Assembly: GCF_001544835.2 (NCBI RefSeq)
Contig: NZ_FCNX02000015.1
Span: 149,314 to 213,313, forward strand
Direction of reading: 5' to 3'
Length of the DNA stretch: 64,000 nucleotides
Origin: Caballeronia fortuita
GTDB taxonomy: Bacteria > Pseudomonadota > Gammaproteobacteria > Burkholderiales > Burkholderiaceae
Every line of letters begins with the position of its first letter. Position 1 is the stretch's first letter. Positions 44,708 to 54,097 of the stretch are shown here, piece after piece. The notes under the pieces are model-generated. The model worked only from the letters and a program-made list of their open reading frames with translations, was not told the origin of the DNA and ran no database searches. The position numbers were made by a program, and so were the translations under genes.

Positions 44708-45379
44708 ATGCTGAAGAAGAGCCTCACTGAAGACGCCCAGGAAGTTTTCCGCGCCATCGCGCTGATCGAACTCGGCGCGCGCATGCAGGTGCTGGAGAGC
44801 GAACTCACGCTTTCCCGCGATCGCATGATCCGCCTGTATCGCGAAGTGAAGGGCGTGTCGCCGCCGAAGGGCATGCTGCCGTTCTCGGCCGACTGGTACA
44901 TGACGTGGCTCGCGAACATCCACGCATCGCTCTTCTACAACACCTATACGTTCCTCAAGAACGAAGCCGGTTGCTCGCATCTCGATGCGTTGACCAAGGG
45001 GTATCGGCTGTATCTCGAGCACTGCAACCATAGCGGCGCCGAGGCGGTACTCGATCTCACGCGGGCCTGGACTCTCGTGCGCTTCTTCGACGCGGGCATG
45101 CTGCAGATGACGCCCTGCTGCCGCTGCACCGGGAAGTTTGTCGCACACAAACATGATTTGCAGAACAACGTGGTGTGCGGGGCCTGCCAGCCGCCGTCAC
45201 GCGCGGGGAAGACCAAGAAAGCGGCGGCCGCGAAACAGGCCAGTCAAGAAGCCGCGCTGGAGGTAGTGATGTCGAAGAACGAAGTGCCGGAGCTTGCGGA
45301 GCACACGGCGCTCGCTAACGTGGCGGCGGTGGCGGCGTTGCAGCCGCAACGGGCAAGCCTGGTCGCACAGGCTGCTTAG
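44708..45379 (+). CDS. flhC: Flagellar transcriptional regulator FlhC
   Basis: The 223-residue partner of FlhD keeps the four zinc Cys at exactly 137, 140, 157 and 160 when the ATG at 44708 is used (TPCCRC and CGAC). This matches the enterobacterial numbering and supports that start over the upstream GTG at 44684. A GGAG lies before it. The C-terminal 60 residues are an Ala/Lys-rich extension. It provides the DNA-contacting part of FlhD4C2. motA, motB and che genes, which often follow in this group, are not here; a terminator and polB come next. Confidence 0.95.
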   Translation: MLKKSLTEDAQEVFRAIALIELGARMQVLESELTLSRDRMIRLYREVKGVSPPKGMLPFSADWYMTWLANIHASLFYNTYTFLKNEAGCSHLDALTKGYRLYLEHCNHSGAEAVLDLTRAWTLVRFFDAGMLQMTPCCRCTGKFVAHKHDLQNNVVCGACQPPSRAGKTKKAAAAKQASQEAALEVVMSKNEVPELAEHTALANVAAVAALQPQRASLVAQAA

Positions 45380-45492
45380 GCGGTAGCGGCAACCGGACGT
45401 CCTCCGGGGACCGTTCGCGAGAGGACGGTGGATCGACCGGCTCGCCGCTACCGCGTTTTACTTTTCCCGCATCCCGAACATCCCGAATTTCG

Positions 45493-45524
45493 AAGCCTGG
45501 CGCCTCTGTGCGCCGGGCTTTTTT
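45493..45524 (+). terminator. Rho-independent terminator after flhC
   Basis: AAGCCTGGCGC (45493-45503) pairs with GCGCCGGGCTT (45510-45520), with one G-T pair, followed by T to 45524. Confidence 0.85.
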
Positions 45525-45551
45525 GTTTTCCCGGCCAAGTAAAATGTTTCG

Positions 45552-47939
45552 ATGGCACGCGCTCTCGAAGGTACCGGCTTGGCTTCCGCACAACAAGGAT
45601 TTCTGCTGACTCGTCACTGGCGCGACACCGCGGCCGGCGCGGAAGTCGATTTCTGGCTCGCCACCGACGACGGCCCGACGCGAATCCGCATCGCGCCGCA
45701 GACGAGCGTCGCGTTCATCCGCGCGGCCGATCGCGCGAAAGCGGAACCGGTCGTCGCCGGGGTGCGGGAAGCGTATCTGCGCGAGCTGCCGCTCAAGGAC
45801 TTTCGCCAGAATGCGATGCTCGGGCTCTATTGCCCGCAGTATCGCCAGTTGCTTGCCCTCGAAAAGAACCTGCGCAGCGCGGGCGTCGACGTCTTCGAAG
45901 CCGATATCCGCCCGCACGAGCGCTATCTGATGGAGCGCTTCATCACCGCGCCGGTGTCGTTCGACGGCGACGCGCGCGACGGTTACATTTCCAGCGAACT
46001 CAAGCCGGCGGCGGATTACCGGCCGCGGCTGAAGGTCGTGTCGCTCGATATCGAAACGAGCGTCAAGGGCGATCTCTATTCGATCGCGCTCGAAGGCTGC
46101 GGCGCGCGCCAGGTCTACATGCTCGGGCAGCCCCGCGATGACGCCGCGCAGACGGATTTCGCGCTCGACTACTGCGATACCCGCGCCGACATGCTGCGCC
46201 GTTTCAACGCATGGATCGCGCAACACGATCCGGACGCGATCATCGGCTGGAATGTGGTGCAGTTCGACTTGCGCATCCTTCAGCGGCATGCCGACGACTA
46301 CGGCGTGCCGCTCACACTCGGCCGCGACGGCGGCGCGGTCGAATGGCGCGAGCACGGCATGAAGCGCAATCACTGGTTCGTGTCGATCGCGGGAAGGCTC
46401 GTGATCGACGGCATCGAGGCGCTGCGCTCGGCGACGTGGAATTTTCCGTCGTTCAGTCTGGAGTACGTCGCGCAGTCGCTGCTCGGCGAAGGCAAGGCGA
46501 TCGACACGCCTTACGCGCGCATGGACGAGATCGAGCGGCGCTTTCAGCACGACAAGCCCGCGCTCGCGCGTTACAACCTGAACGACTGCGAACTCGTCAC
46601 GAAGGTCTTCGAGAAGACGGAACTGCTGCCTTTCCTGCTCGAACGCGCAACCGTCACCGGCTTGCAGGCGGATCGCAGCGGCGGATCCGTGGCGGCGTTC
46701 ACGCATCTCTACATGCCGCGCATGCATCGGCTCGGCTATGTCGCGCCGAATCTCGGCGACGTGCCCGAGGAAGCCAGTCCCGGCGGTTTCGTGATGGATT
46801 CGCGTCCCGGTCTCTACGATTCCGTGCTCGTGCTCGATTACAAGAGCCTGTATCCGTCGATCATCCGCACGTTTATGATCGATCCGGCCGGACTTGCAGA
46901 AGGCATGGCCACGCCCGATGAAGCCGCCACCGTGCCCGGCTTTCGCGGCGCGCGCTTCTCGCGCGAGACGCACTGTCTGCCCGCGATCGTCGAGCAAGTG
47001 TGGATAGGGCGCGAGGCGGCGAAGCGTCAGCGCAACAAGCCGCTGTCGCAGGCGCTCAAGATCATCATGAATTCGTTTTACGGCGTGCTCGGATCGAGCG
47101 GCTGCCGCTTCTTCGATCCGCGTCTCGCGTCGTCGATCACGATGCGCGGCCATGAGATCATGCATCGCACGCGCGAGCTCATCGAAGCGCGCGGCTACAG
47201 CGTCATCTACGGCGATACCGATTCGACCTTCGTCTGGCTGCGCCGCGCGCGCGGCGAGGACGACGCGGCGCGCATCGGACGGGCGCTCGTCGCGCACGTG
47301 AACGAATACTGGCGCGAGCATTTGCGCGAGACCTTCGGCCTCGACAGCGCGCTCGAATTGCAGTTCGAAACGCATTTCACGCGCTTTCTGATGCCGACGA
47401 TCCGCGGCACGGAAGAGGGCAGCAAGAAGCGCTACGCCGGCCTTACGACGCGCGCGGACGGCAGCGAGGAAATCATCTACAAAGGGCTCGAAACGGTGCG
47501 CACCGACTGGACGCCGCTCGCGCAGCGCTTCCAGCAGGAGCTCTACCTGCGCGTGTTCAAGGGCGAGGCGTACGAGGACTACGTGCGCGATTACGTCGGC
47601 CGCACCCGGCGCGGCGAACTGGACGACATGCTCGTCTATCGCAAGCGCCTGCGCCGCACGCTCGGCGACTACCAGCGCAACGTCCCGCCGCATGTGCGCG
47701 CCGCGCGCATCGCCGATGAATACAACGCGCGCGCGGGCCGCCCGCTGCAATATCAGAACGGCGGCTGGATCAGCTATGTGATGACGACGGCCGGTCCCGA
47801 GCCGGTCGAAGCGCGTCACGCGCCGATCGACTACGAGCATTACGTGAGCAAGCAGCTTCAGCCGGTCGCGGACGGCATCCTGCCTTTTCTGCGCGACGAC
47901 TTCACCGCGCTCATGTCCGGCCAGAAAGAACTTTTCTGA
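45552..47939 (+). CDS. polB: DNA polymerase II (family B)
   Basis: The 795-residue polymerase has 3'-5' exonuclease motifs (SLDIETS; IIGWNVVQFDLRIL; YNLNDCELV) in the first half. Family B polymerase motifs A (DYKSLYPSIIRTF), B (KIIMNSFYGVLGSS) and C (YGDTDSTFV) follow, all complete, so both activities should be present. Pol II works in replication restart and lesion bypass, and in enterobacteria is SOS-induced. I see no clear LexA box in the 30 bases between the terminator and the start, so regulation is not shown. Confidence 0.95.
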   Translation: MARALEGTGLASAQQGFLLTRHWRDTAAGAEVDFWLATDDGPTRIRIAPQTSVAFIRAADRAKAEPVVAGVREAYLRELPLKDFRQNAMLGLYCPQYRQLLALEKNLRSAGVDVFEADIRPHERYLMERFITAPVSFDGDARDGYISSELKPAADYRPRLKVVSLDIETSVKGDLYSIALEGCGARQVYMLGQPRDDAAQTDFALDYCDTRADMLRRFNAWIAQHDPDAIIGWNVVQFDLRILQRHADDYGVPLTLGRDGGAVEWREHGMKRNHWFVSIAGRLVIDGIEALRSATWNFPSFSLEYVAQSLLGEGKAIDTPYARMDEIERRFQHDKPALARYNLNDCELVTKVFEKTELLPFLLERATVTGLQADRSGGSVAAFTHLYMPRMHRLGYVAPNLGDVPEEASPGGFVMDSRPGLYDSVLVLDYKSLYPSIIRTFMIDPAGLAEGMATPDEAATVPGFRGARFSRETHCLPAIVEQVWIGREAAKRQRNKPLSQALKIIMNSFYGVLGSSGCRFFDPRLASSITMRGHEIMHRTRELIEARGYSVIYGDTDSTFVWLRRARGEDDAARIGRALVAHVNEYWREHLRETFGLDSALELQFETHFTRFLMPTIRGTEEGSKKRYAGLTTRADGSEEIIYKGLETVRTDWTPLAQRFQQELYLRVFKGEAYEDYVRDYVGRTRRGELDDMLVYRKRLRRTLGDYQRNVPPHVRAARIADEYNARAGRPLQYQNGGWISYVMTTAGPEPVEARHAPIDYEHYVSKQLQPVADGILPFLRDDFTALMSGQKELF

Positions 47940-47941
47940 GT

Positions 47942-48946
47942 CTAGAAGCGCACGCCGAAACCCGCTTCGATGATGTCGGCATCGCGGTCATAACGCGTGA
48001 CCATGCGATTCCAGCTCACGCGCGCGAGCCATCGATCCGAGAAGCGATAGCTCGCCGATACCGATACCAGCCCCGAGAACCGGCCGTCGCCGGTGCGGTT
48101 CTGCGGCAGGTCGTCGTTCTGCGTGATCGACAAATACGGCCCCGCGCCGACGCCGAGCGTGAGCCTGTCATCGAAGAACGCGCGCGTCGCCCAAAGTTGC
48201 GCGGCGATGCCGTCGCGGCGCGACTGCACGTGACCGCCTTCGTGCAGATAGGACGCGGTGAAATCGAGGTAGTGCCACAGTCCCCGCCGATACTCGATGC
48301 TTTCCGACAGATTCGTCTCCGAGTCGGGACTGTTGAGGATCGTCGTGCCGAGCATCACCGTGACTTCGTTGCTGGTGACGTTCGTCGTGCGCGATACGGC
48401 GCGCGCGCGCGGTCCGGGTCCGTCGGGCGCGTCGAGCTGATAGCCGATGCCGAAAAGCAGCGCGGTCGTGTCCGGACCGCCGAACGCCTGCACGCGGTTC
48501 AGCTTCACCTGCGCGATCCAGCGGTTGTCGAAATAGTAGGCCGCGCGCAGCGTGAACATGCCGCCCCAGCCGTGCGTGTTCGAATAATCGCCGCCGGCCT
48601 GCGCCTGGCTCGTATCGAAATAGCGATATGGCCCCGCGCCCGCCGACAGTTCCAGCCGGTCGTTCCAGAGCGGCAGCCGTCCCCATATCTGCACGGACTG
48701 TCCGTCGCGGTGATGATCGAGGATGTGTCCTTCGTTCACCCACGAAAAGCTCCACGCGGCATAGCGCCCGAGTCCTTCGCGATAGTCCGCCTGCCACGAA
48801 TACGTGTTCTGGCTGCTGCTCTTGAGCGGGCCGGCGAGAACGGAGAATTCCTGAGCCTGCGCGGACCGGCCCGCGATGCCGAGCGCGGCGCAGGCGATCA
48901 CCCATGCGGCCGTCCTGCAATGTCGTCGTTTTCTGGTGGTTGTCAT
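47942..48946 (-). CDS. Outer-membrane beta-barrel protein with internal duplication
   Basis: The 334-residue protein has a signal peptide (about 1-32, ending AQA-Q) and two homologous halves (about 33-170 and 194-334). Each contains the pattern Y-REGL/RGL..Y..W/F..S..NEGH/HEGG..RDG...Q.W, then DRL.L..GAGPY and a FDDRW/FSDRW strand, and it ends in Phe. Alternating aromatic strands and the C-terminal Phe fit a beta-barrel of about 16 strands or two 8-strand barrels. I know no assigned function. It converges with polB (stops two bases apart). Confidence 0.78.
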   Translation of the reverse strand: MTTTRKRRHCRTAAWVIACAALGIAGRSAQAQEFSVLAGPLKSSSQNTYSWQADYREGLGRYAAWSFSWVNEGHILDHHRDGQSVQIWGRLPLWNDRLELSAGAGPYRYFDTSQAQAGGDYSNTHGWGGMFTLRAAYYFDNRWIAQVKLNRVQAFGGPDTTALLFGIGYQLDAPDGPGPRARAVSRTTNVTSNEVTVMLGTTILNSPDSETNLSESIEYRRGLWHYLDFTASYLHEGGHVQSRRDGIAAQLWATRAFFDDRLTLGVGAGPYLSITQNDDLPQNRTGDGRFSGLVSVSASYRFSDRWLARVSWNRMVTRYDRDADIIEAGFGVRF

Positions 48947-49183
48947 CGGCGAGGGCGGACTCGGGAGGTGCCGCACTGTCTGTCGTCGCAGTGTGTTCGA
49001 AGCAGGATACAGACTTAGGACGCGTCTCGCAGAAATCTGAGTAATTCCTATTTCCGCGAAACACAAGGACAAACGTTTGCGGATGCCGCCATGTCTTTTG
49101 GCCGCGAACTATCGCTCGGCCTGCGTTCGCAGCCACTCACAGGCGGGGTTACGCGTTTCGCGGACCTTGCGTAGATTGACCTC

Positions 49184-49456
49184 ATGTCAGCGAAATTTAC
49201 GCAAGCGAGGTCGGCAGTGGATTCTCATCCAATCGAATACCGGGGCTGTGAGCTCTCGGTCATCGTCCAGCATCGGGCTGGAGAATTTGTCGCGACGCTG
49301 CTCGTCGAGCGGCCGGGCGGTTTGCGGCGCGCGATCGGGCCGATTCGCGCCTTCGCGACGGCGCAGGCGGCCGCGAATCACGCGATCGAATGCGGCAAGG
49401 CCGAACTCGACGGCCGCATGGCGATGCACGAGCCGCGCGTCGCGGTGTCGGGGTGA
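49184..49456 (+). CDS. Small conserved-looking protein, unrecognised
   Basis: 90 residues starting MSAKFTQARSAVDSHPIEYR, with a compact alpha/beta pattern (CELSVIVQHRAGEFVATLLV and AFATAQAAANHAIECGKAEL) but no signal peptide or known motif. The codon pattern is like that of the neighbouring genes. It converges with the AAHS transporter gene. Function unknown. Confidence 0.55.
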   Translation: MSAKFTQARSAVDSHPIEYRGCELSVIVQHRAGEFVATLLVERPGGLRRAIGPIRAFATAQAAANHAIECGKAELDGRMAMHEPRVAVSG

Positions 49457-49468
49457 AACGTCTGCCTA

Positions 49469-50878
49469 TCAAGTGCCACCCAGGTGCCGCCGCGCACTTT
49501 CGTGCGTTTCATGCGTTTCGTGCGTTTCGTGCGTTTCGTGCGTCGACGGATGCCGCGCGCGATACGCCGCGAGCGCACACACGCTGAGCGCGGCGATCGC
49601 AACCGGCACGGCCACCGCTTCGAAGATGCGCGGCGGCAGCCAGTGCGCGGCGAGCATCGCCCCGCCGATCATCGAACCGACGATCGAGCCGACGCGGCCC
49701 ATACCGAGCGTCCACGCGACGCCGGTCGCGCGCGTCGCGGTCGGGTAATAACCCGTCGAAAGAATATTCGTGCCGGTCATCGTGCCGCCCGTTCCGACGC
49801 CCGTGACGAACAGCGCGACGAGCGACAGCCACGCGAGCGCCGGCTGCCCCGCGAGATGCCCGAACGAAGCGAGACTCGCCGCCGCGCACACGAACGCGAC
49901 CGCGAGCATGTATTGCGGATTGAACCGGTCCATCAGCACGCCGAGGAGAATTGCGCCGACGCTGTTGCCGGTGAGATAGAGCGCCGTCATCGACGATGCC
50001 TCGCGAAACGGCACGCCGCTCTGCTGAATCAGGATCGGCAGCCAGTTGCCGAGAAAATAGATCACGAAAAGCGCCATGAACGCCGTGATCCACAACAAAA
50101 GCGTGCCGCCGCCGATGCCCGGCTTCAGCAACTCGCCGACGGAGAAGCCGCGCACGCGCGCTTCGTCGAGCGTGAGCCGCGCGTTCGACAGATCGGCGTG
50201 CGGCGCGATGCGCGCCAGGATCGCGCGCGCCTGCGTCTGCCGCTCGCCGTGGGCCACCAGATGCCGCACGGATTCCGGCAGCCAGCGCGCGAGCATGAAT
50301 ATCAGGACGACGGGCAGCACGCCGCCGGCGATCAACATCGATTGCCATCCGAACGCGCCGATCAGATGCGGCGCCGCGAGCCCGCCCAGCGCGCCGCCCG
50401 CCGCGATGCCGCAGCCGATCGGCGCGACGAGCGTCGCGCGCAGACGCGTCGGGCAATATTCGGCCGCGAGCGTGTAGGCGTTGGGCATCGCGCCGCCGAG
50501 ACCGAGTCCGGTGAGAAAGCGCAGCACGATCAGCATCGAGATCGAATCGGCCCAGGCGGACGCCAAGCTGAAGAGCGCGAAGATCGCGATGGACACGAGC
50601 AGCGTCGGCTTGCGTCCGAAGCGATCCGCCACCGGACCGAACACGAACGAGCCGATCGTCAGGCCGAATAGACCGGCGCCGAACATCGGCGCGAGTTGCG
50701 CGGGCGCGGCGCCGAAATGCGCCTTGAGCGCCGGCGCTATATAGCCGACGACGACCGTGTCGTAACCGTCGAGCACGAGAATCGCGAAGCACAACAGAAA
50801 CGTGGCAATCTGAAAGCGCGAGAGCGGCGCTTCGTCGATCAGGGTCTGCACTGCCAGCGTGGGGGATCGCGGGGTCAT
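49469..50878 (-). CDS. MFS transporter, aromatic acid:H+ symporter (PcaK-like) family
   Basis: The 469-residue, 12-segment transporter carries DGYDTVVVGY in the first segment, the aromatic-acid symporter motif, and GPVADRFGRKPTLLVS in the first cytoplasmic loop. The family imports 4-hydroxybenzoate, protocatechuate or related acids. The C-terminus ends in a run of Thr-His-Glu triplets (THETHETHETHETHES) encoded by a 9-bp tandem repeat at about 49501-49545. The start at 50878 is preferred over an upstream Met. Confidence 0.88.
   Translation of the reverse strand: MTPRSPTLAVQTLIDEAPLSRFQIATFLLCFAILVLDGYDTVVVGYIAPALKAHFGAAPAQLAPMFGAGLFGLTIGSFVFGPVADRFGRKPTLLVSIAIFALFSLASAWADSISMLIVLRFLTGLGLGGAMPNAYTLAAEYCPTRLRATLVAPIGCGIAAGGALGGLAAPHLIGAFGWQSMLIAGGVLPVVLIFMLARWLPESVRHLVAHGERQTQARAILARIAPHADLSNARLTLDEARVRGFSVGELLKPGIGGGTLLLWITAFMALFVIYFLGNWLPILIQQSGVPFREASSMTALYLTGNSVGAILLGVLMDRFNPQYMLAVAFVCAAASLASFGHLAGQPALAWLSLVALFVTGVGTGGTMTGTNILSTGYYPTATRATGVAWTLGMGRVGSIVGSMIGGAMLAAHWLPPRIFEAVAVPVAIAALSVCALAAYRARHPSTHETHETHETHETHESARRHLGGT
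49501..49545 (-). repeat. 9-bp tandem repeat in the transporter C-terminus
   Basis: About five copies of CGTGCGTTT, the second with one change and the fifth diverged, encode repeated Thr-His-Glu on the minus strand. Being a multiple of three, copy-number change would lengthen or shorten the tail without a frameshift. Confidence 0.85.
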
Positions 50879-51096
50879 GCGGGTCTCCGGCGCCTTCGCC
50901 GGCGCTTGATGTGATGGGATCGGCGTCGAAGTTACCATCGCAAACAAAAAACGCAATCCGGTTCGGCGCTATAACATGGCGACTTCGCGCATTTAACGTC
51001 TGTTATGTTCGGATATCGAACGATTCCGACGCTCGCGCGGCCGTGCGGCGTCCGCTACCTTGCGCGCGCCATTCATTCCGAAAAAAATAAAGCTCG

Positions 51097-52488
51097 ATGA
51101 CGAATCACACGCAAGCACAACCACGCGTCAATTACTGGGCGGTGATTTCCGTCCTGCTCGGCTCGTTCCTCGGCAATCTGGATTCATCGATCGCGAACGT
51201 CGCGTTGCCGACCATCGCGCACGATCTGTCGCGCTCGGCGGCGCAGACGGTCTGGGTCGTAACCGCGTATCAGTTGGCGGTTGCGGTTTCGGTGCTGCCA
51301 TTCGCGGCGCTTGGCGAGATGACCGGATTCAAGCGCGTGTATCTCGGCGGCGTCGTGCTATTCACGGCGGCATCGCTCGCGTGCGCGGCGGCGCCGACGC
51401 TGCCGCTGCTCATCGCCGCGCGCGCGTTGCAGGGCATCGGCGGCGCATGCATGTCGACGATCGTGCCCGCGCTGCTGCGGCAGGTCTATCCGCCGAAGCT
51501 CGTCGGACGCGGCATCGCGCTGCTCGGCCTCGCCGTGGCGCTCTCGGCCGCGCTCGGGCCGACGGTCGCGGCGGGCATTCTTTCCGTCGCCGGCTGGCGC
51601 TGGCTCTTTGCCGTGAACGTGCCGCTCGGCATCTTCGGGCTGTGGCTCGCGAGCAGCACGCTCGCGGCGAGCAAGCCCTCGCCGGCGGTGCGCCGCTTCG
51701 ACTACACCGGCGCGCTGCTGAGCGCGGGCGCGATCGCGCTGTTCATTCTCGGCGTCGGCGGATTGGGGGCGGGCGAGGGGCAGGAGGCGGGCGGGAGCGA
51801 AGGCGTGCGCCTGCACGCGTTGCCGTTGATCGAAATCGCGCTCGCGTGCATCGCGGGTTTCGCGCTCATCCGTCATCAGCGCGGACGGCCCGCGCCGCTC
51901 GTGCCGCTCGATCTGCTGCGCATTCCGATCCTCGCGCTGTCGTCGCTGACGTCGATCTGCTCGTACGTCGCGCAGACGCTCGCGTATCTCGCGCTGCCGT
52001 TCATGCTCCAGCATCAGCTCGCGCGCTCGGCGACCACGACGGGCCTGCTCGTCACGCCGTGGCCGCTCGTGATCGTGTTCGTCGCGCCGCTCGCGGGACG
52101 GCTTTCCGATCGGCACGCGCCGGGACTCATCGGCGGCATGGGACTCGCGATCATGGCCGCGGGGCTGTGCCTGCTGATCGGCTTGCCGGCCGATCCGTCC
52201 AACCTCGATATTGTGTGGCGCGTCGCGATCTGCGGTATCGGCTTTGGTTTTTTTCAGACGCCCAACAACCGCATCATGCTGACGTCCGCGCCGCACGATC
52301 GCAGCGGCGCGGCGGGCGGCCTGATGACAATGGCGCGCATGATCGGCCTTTCGCTCGGCGCGGCGCTCGCGGCGGTGGCGTTCGGCTTCTACGGGCAAGA
52401 CGGCGCGCAGGTCGCGCTCATGGGCGCGGCGGTGGCGGCGGCGCTCGGCGTGATCGCCGGCGTGGTGCGGGTCGTGCGCACGCGCTGA
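51097..52488 (+). CDS. MFS transporter, DHA2 (14-segment drug:H+ antiporter) family
   Basis: The 463-residue protein has about 14 membrane segments and the DHA2 landmarks LGSFLGNLDSSIANVALP (segment 1, motif D1), WVVTAYQLAVAVSVLP and LLGLAVALSAALGPTVAAGI (motif C). It should pump drugs or metabolites out in exchange for protons. It is divergent from the AAHS transporter gene; no regulator is next to it. Confidence 0.9.
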   Translation: MTNHTQAQPRVNYWAVISVLLGSFLGNLDSSIANVALPTIAHDLSRSAAQTVWVVTAYQLAVAVSVLPFAALGEMTGFKRVYLGGVVLFTAASLACAAAPTLPLLIAARALQGIGGACMSTIVPALLRQVYPPKLVGRGIALLGLAVALSAALGPTVAAGILSVAGWRWLFAVNVPLGIFGLWLASSTLAASKPSPAVRRFDYTGALLSAGAIALFILGVGGLGAGEGQEAGGSEGVRLHALPLIEIALACIAGFALIRHQRGRPAPLVPLDLLRIPILALSSLTSICSYVAQTLAYLALPFMLQHQLARSATTTGLLVTPWPLVIVFVAPLAGRLSDRHAPGLIGGMGLAIMAAGLCLLIGLPADPSNLDIVWRVAICGIGFGFFQTPNNRIMLTSAPHDRSGAAGGLMTMARMIGLSLGAALAAVAFGFYGQDGAQVALMGAAVAAALGVIAGVVRVVRTR

Positions 52489-52681
52489 ACATCGCCGGCG
52501 TGCATCGTTATATCTCGCTGAATGAACGCGAGAATCGGCTGATTCCTAGCGTCGACCGCCCCGTTTGACTCAATAATTTACAAATTCGCGAAACGGGGCG
52601 GATATGCTCCGACGCTCGCGCGCCAAGCGCGTCCGGGCATCCTCGTTTCCCATTCCTCGTCTTTCCGATTGTTGAATCGCC

Positions 52682-54091
52682 ATGGTCACTCTGGTTAGCT
52701 GTTTCTCTGATCGCAATGCGACGTCGTCGCTCGACAATCATGTCGAATTCTGCCGGCGCACCCACGCGAAACATCGCTTCGAGCCGATTTCGAGCTGTGT
52801 CGAATCCGTCGAGCTGCGCACGCTCTACAAGTACCAGTTGCTGAGCGACATGCTTCGCGAGGCGGAAGAGGGCGAGATCATCGTTTTCGCGACGGAAAGC
52901 GCGCTCTTTGTCCGTTTTCAGGATTTCGCGCCGCTCATGGCCGATCGCGACGTTCTCTTCACGAAGGGGCATTTCGGTATCAACACCGAGATATTCGTGC
53001 TGAGAAACAACGAGGAAAACCGGCGCATCGCGCGCGAGCTGGCCGCGCGGTGCCGCAAGTATTACGAGTACGGCAAGTTCGTCACGGAAGAGGAATTGCT
53101 CGAAGGGCTGCCTACCGTGTCCGACTGGGACGAACTGCACGGCGTGGTGCCGATCGCGTCGATGTGGTCGGGCCAGCACCCCGATCTTCACAACCGGCCG
53201 GTCATCGCGGTATCGCTCGTCTATACGCCGCGCCTCTACAGCAAATACGGCCCGCTATGGCGCGCGATGTTCGCGCGGCACCTGAACGCATGCCACGCGT
53301 CGGGCGAATTGCGCGTGTTCGAGCGCGCCGCGCCGGTGTCGGAAGATTCGAACGAGGCGTTTTCGGTGTATCAGCCGGGGCGTTCCATTGCGGTCGTCAT
53401 GCTCTATACGCCGAATATCGCGAGCTATGCGCGCTTCGGCGAGGCGAGTCTGCGCGCGTATTGCGAGCAGCACGGCTATACGCTCTATGTGCATCGCGAC
53501 GTGCCGCCTGACTTCGGGCGCGATGCGTGCGGCAACTGGGCGAAGCCGTTCCTGCTCAGCAAGTATCTGCCGCGGCACGAATGGGTTTTCTGGATGGACG
53601 CGGACATCATCGCGATGAATCGCTCGGTGAAGCTGGAAACGTTCACCGAAGGACGCGAGCGCGTGCTGACCGCGGACATCTGCGGCTGGTCCTTCAATTC
53701 GGGCGTGATGGGTTTCAAGAACAACGAAACGAACGCGCAGGCGCTCGATGCCGTGCTTGCGAAGGTGCACGAGGTCGAGGATGTGCAGTACACGTTTTCC
53801 AGTAACGGCGACCAGTACATCTTCATGCAGGAACTCACGGCGCGCGGACTGTGCCCCGCGATGGAATCGCCCGAACTCGTGAGCTTTCGCGACCTGAACA
53901 CGCCGTGGTACTACGCGAACCCGAACACATTCCTGTGTCACTTCCACGGCCTGAGCGCCGAGATGCGAGCGCTCTTTATGTCGATGGACGCCGTGCCGGA
54001 AGGCGGCTTCGAAGCCATCGAACGAGCGGCGCCGCGCGCGGCATCGGCGGAGGCGCCGCGCACGCGTATCCTGATCCGCCCTCCGGCGTGA
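52682..54091 (+). CDS. Two-domain glycosyltransferase-like protein (GT-A fold, GMA12/MNN10-like second domain)
   Basis: The 469-residue protein has a C-terminal glycosyltransferase domain (about 235-430) with the metal/sugar-nucleotide motif FWMDADI (D306-A-D308), CGWSFNSGVMGFKNN and a late SNGDQYIFMQ. The N-terminal half (about 1-165) aligns loosely with the same order (YKYQLLSDML, FATES, HFGINTEIFVLRNN), but its DxD position is ATES (70-73), so it looks like a degenerate copy. It should transfer a sugar to an unknown acceptor using the second domain. It is a single gene without a polysaccharide cluster. Confidence 0.72.
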   Translation: MVTLVSCFSDRNATSSLDNHVEFCRRTHAKHRFEPISSCVESVELRTLYKYQLLSDMLREAEEGEIIVFATESALFVRFQDFAPLMADRDVLFTKGHFGINTEIFVLRNNEENRRIARELAARCRKYYEYGKFVTEEELLEGLPTVSDWDELHGVVPIASMWSGQHPDLHNRPVIAVSLVYTPRLYSKYGPLWRAMFARHLNACHASGELRVFERAAPVSEDSNEAFSVYQPGRSIAVVMLYTPNIASYARFGEASLRAYCEQHGYTLYVHRDVPPDFGRDACGNWAKPFLLSKYLPRHEWVFWMDADIIAMNRSVKLETFTEGRERVLTADICGWSFNSGVMGFKNNETNAQALDAVLAKVHEVEDVQYTFSSNGDQYIFMQELTARGLCPAMESPELVSFRDLNTPWYYANPNTFLCHFHGLSAEMRALFMSMDAVPEGGFEAIERAAPRAASAEAPRTRILIRPPA

Positions 54092-54097
54092 ACGCGC

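Noticed and set aside
45315..47840. An 841-codon minus-strand frame opposite polB
   Set aside because: polB has all exonuclease and polymerase motifs on the plus strand; the opposite frame is Arg/His/Val-rich low complexity without motifs.
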